DNA of 8,695 nt from positions 1 through 8,695 of the forward strand of contig JBLIOL010000240.1 in NCBI GenBank assembly GCA_047639615.1, read 5' to 3'. Below the pieces are notes generated by a model that had not been told where the DNA came from, did no database searches, and saw only the letters and a list, made by a program, of their open reading frames with translations. This DNA comes from CAYWNK01 sp047639615 (GTDB lineage Bacteria > Planctomycetota > UBA1135 > GCA-002686595). Positions 6,939 to 8,695 of this stretch are shown in pieces. Every line of letters starts with the position of its first letter. Positions within the stretch are counted from its first letter, which is position 1. The position numbers and the translations under genes were made by a program.

Positions 6939-8695
6939 CTAGTGGTCTTCGTGGTTGCCTGGGGGGGTGAAACCAGGCTCTGGAGGGGCGGCTGGGCCTG
7001 CTTCGAGGGCAGCAGATAATTCCTCATCTTCCGGGTGCACCAAGAGGATCGCCTTGGCGAGGACGATGCCCTCGGGGGATCCGCTGCGCAGGAGGGCTAG
7101 GGCAAAGCGCCGTTCGTAGGCCTCGCTCAGGCCTGTGGCGGCCTTCAAATCTCGCCAGAGCCCCGCTGCCTCTTCGTAGCGCCCGAGCTGGAAGAGTGCG
7201 TCACCGCGCAGTCGCCAAACCTCGGGGTGCACGCGGCTGCGTCCCATGAACGGTGACAAGCGTGCTTCGCTAGAGGTGGGGTCCAGGGATTCGAGGTCCG
7301 CCTGGGCCAGGGTCACTTCCAGGTCCAAGGGGCGACCCCAGGCTTCCGAAAGAGGTTCGATGAACTCCAGCAAGAGCGCGATATCCCGGCGCTCCATCAG
7401 CACGCGTGCCAGGCCCACGAGCACGTTGTGCACCAACGGATCTCCGGCGTGTTCGGTGGCACTTGTGCACAGTTTGGTCACCAGTGCGCCGTCAAGTTCG
7501 ATGGCTTGGGCCAAGGTCGCGAAGGGTGAGCTGTGGGATTGCACCGCGCACAGCTGGGCTAGGGCCTCGAGGAACTCGCCATGCTCGGAATTCCAGATGG
7601 CGAGCCGGCCGAGCAGCAGGGTGCGCTCCGGATCGGGGCGCTCCCATTCGCGTCGCGTGAGCCGATCGATGGGCAGCACGCAGCCGCGCGCGTAGCCGCT
7701 CGCGAAGGCGTTTGCACGCTCCGCCGTGACAGGATCCATGACGGCTAGGACCAGCTGGCGTAGGCCGGATGCGGCCAACAGCACGTGCTCTCCTAGGTGC
7801 CGGTCCACGAGCGGGGCGGCGCTGTCCAACCAGAGCACCACCGCCGTGTCGGCGATACGCTCGGGGGTCTCGATCGCGGGGCTCATGCCGGGGCGCGCAA
7901 AGGCCAAAATCAGGTCGTAATCGCCTGATTCCCAGCGTTCACGAGCATCCTTTGGTGAACGGATTTCGCCCGGTACGAGCTCGATCGGAGCTCCGTAGAG
8001 CTGGCGTTCGATAATCGGCATGGCCTGCCACCAGGCGGCGCTGCGATCGAGCAGAACTGCGCCCGCATCGCGTAGTAGCTCGGCCCGTTGTAAATCCAAT
8101 TGGCCGACCAAGAGCACGCGCGCTCCGCGCTCGCGCACATCGGTAGGCAGCAGCTCCATGCTCTTCTCGACCTGCACGCGCTCGGAGGCCAGGCCCAACT
8201 TGCCGGTTGTGATATCCCGTTGGTCGAGGATTACTTTCAAGGCACCTGCGCCATCCGGCAACACGATGAATTGGCCTTCCGGCGCTTCGTGGAAGCTGAG
8301 GGGCGACACCGGGAAGCGACTCCAGGCCTGCATGACGGGGATGCTAGGCAGGCCCGCGAACACTAGGGCTGCGCTGGTTCCCAGCCCGGTGATCGCGATC
8401 CACATTCGTCCGCCGAAGCGTGCACCGCTACCAGGTAGCAGCACGAGCGCACCGGCCGCGACGCAGGCCCAAGCACCGGCGTGAATCAGAGCGCTGCTGC
8501 CCTGGCCGCCATGGGTTAGGTCGACCACGCCTTGACGCTGCAGCAGCCAGTAGCTAGCCAAGGGAGCCAGGCTCGCACCGAGGGCGATGCTGGTGCGCGC
8601 TCTGCGCCCGCGGGCTGCGTAGAGCGCCGTGCCAACGAAGAACACGGGCACCAGCAGGAATGCCAGGCTCGTGAGTCCGCCGAAGCTAAGGGTGC
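6939..8695 (-). CDS. Membrane protein with divergent spermidine-synthase-like domain and TPR-like tail (5' partial)
   Basis: The frame is open to the right edge, so the N-terminus lies outside; about 584 residues are visible. Numbers here count from the in-frame GTG at 8651, which is probably not the true start because hydrophobic sequence (GGLTSLAFLLVPVFFVG) runs through it. Further membrane segments lie near 23-38, 55-74 and 83-101. Residues 116-150 (LSFHEAPEGQFIVLPDG...DITTG) recall the N-terminal beta domain of fused membrane spermidine synthases. 177-255 resembles a class I methyltransferase-type Rossmann fold (RVLLVGQLD at 178-186, DYDLILAFARPG at 244-255). The glycine-rich GxGxG-type loop is absent (GQLDLQ instead), so a polyamine synthase activity is doubtful. 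Residues 340-545 are helical, with a TPR-like unit at 475-505 (PEVWRLRGDALFQLGRYEEAA). The C-terminus is a Pro-rich tail. Role unknown. The stop lies 199 bases before the small secreted protein gene on the same strand. Confidence 0.75.
   Translation of the reverse strand, partial: TLSFGGLTSLAFLLVPVFFVGTALYAARGRRARTSIALGASLAPLASYWLLQRQGVVDLTHGGQGSSALIHAGAWACVAAGALVLLPGSGARFGGRMWIAITGLGTSAALVFAGLPSIPVMQAWSRFPVSPLSFHEAPEGQFIVLPDGAGALKVILDQRDITTGKLGLASERVQVEKSMELLPTDVRERGARVLLVGQLDLQRAELLRDAGAVLLDRSAAWWQAMPIIERQLYGAPIELVPGEIRSPKDARERWESGDYDLILAFARPGMSPAIETPERIADTAVVLWLDSAAPLVDRHLGEHVLLAASGLRQLVLAVMDPVTAERANAFASGYARGCVLPIDRLTRREWERPDPERTLLLGRLAIWNSEHGEFLEALAQLCAVQSHSSPFATLAQAIELDGALVTKLCTSATEHAGDPLVHNVLVGLARVLMERRDIALLLEFIEPLSEAWGRPLDLEVTLAQADLESLDPTSSEARLSPFMGRSRVHPEVWRLRGDALFQLGRYEEAAGLWRDLKAATGLSEAYERRFALALLRSGSPEGIVLAKAILLVHPEDEELSAALEAGPAAPPEPGFTPPGNHEDH

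Noticed and set aside
1..8695. Frequent CTAG tetramers (about 29 by manual count) as a possible sign of unusual base use
   Set aside because: The count is about what base composition alone predicts at roughly 64% GC. It only shows that the CTAG avoidance seen in many proteobacteria is absent.

Overview
The window is a high-GC bacterial segment with six protein-coding genes, two of them cut by the window edges. No RNA gene, insertion sequence, CRISPR array or phage-like gene was seen. The most telling taxonomic signal is a C-terminal module of about 130 residues with the consensus GD..LC...I.RF...GDTWNFQ.W.RD. It ends both the first gene and the metalloprotease. From memory, modules of this style are common in secreted proteins of Planctomycetota, especially marine lineages resembling Saltatorellus and Poly30. 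Frequent TPR proteins, large membrane proteins and the lack of clear Shine-Dalgarno sequences fit that placement. The assignment is an inference.

Layout, plus strand: the 3' part of a secreted, probably beta-sandwich protein (1-959), then after 50 bases a PyrK-type iron-sulfur flavoprotein (1010-1858), the electron-transfer subunit of class 1B dihydroorotate dehydrogenase. Everything after that is on the minus strand. pyrK converges on the next gene with 10 bases between the stop codons, and a perfect 14-bp tandem duplication lies across this junction.

Layout, minus strand, in order of transcription: a partial membrane protein with a divergent spermidine-synthase-like middle and a TPR-like tail (8695-6939); a 199-bp intergenic region; a small secreted protein (6739-6182); 18 bases later a secreted matrixin-type zinc metalloprotease with an IPT/TIG-like domain and the shared C-terminal module (6163-4796); a perfect 18-bp stem-loop (4713-4752); and a GT-C/TMTC-like integral membrane glycosyltransferase with a long TPR tail (4652-1869).

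The small secreted protein and the metalloprotease look like a two-gene operon closed by the stem-loop. The stem-loop also argues that the glycosyltransferase starts at 4652 and not at the upstream in-frame ATG. The glycosyltransferase lies directly downstream of a protein with Ig-like folds, which suggests, without proof, that it could glycosylate exported proteins such as its neighbours. The best leads are the shared C-terminal module, the protease and partner pair next to a TMTC-like enzyme, and the apparently degenerate spermidine-synthase-like protein.
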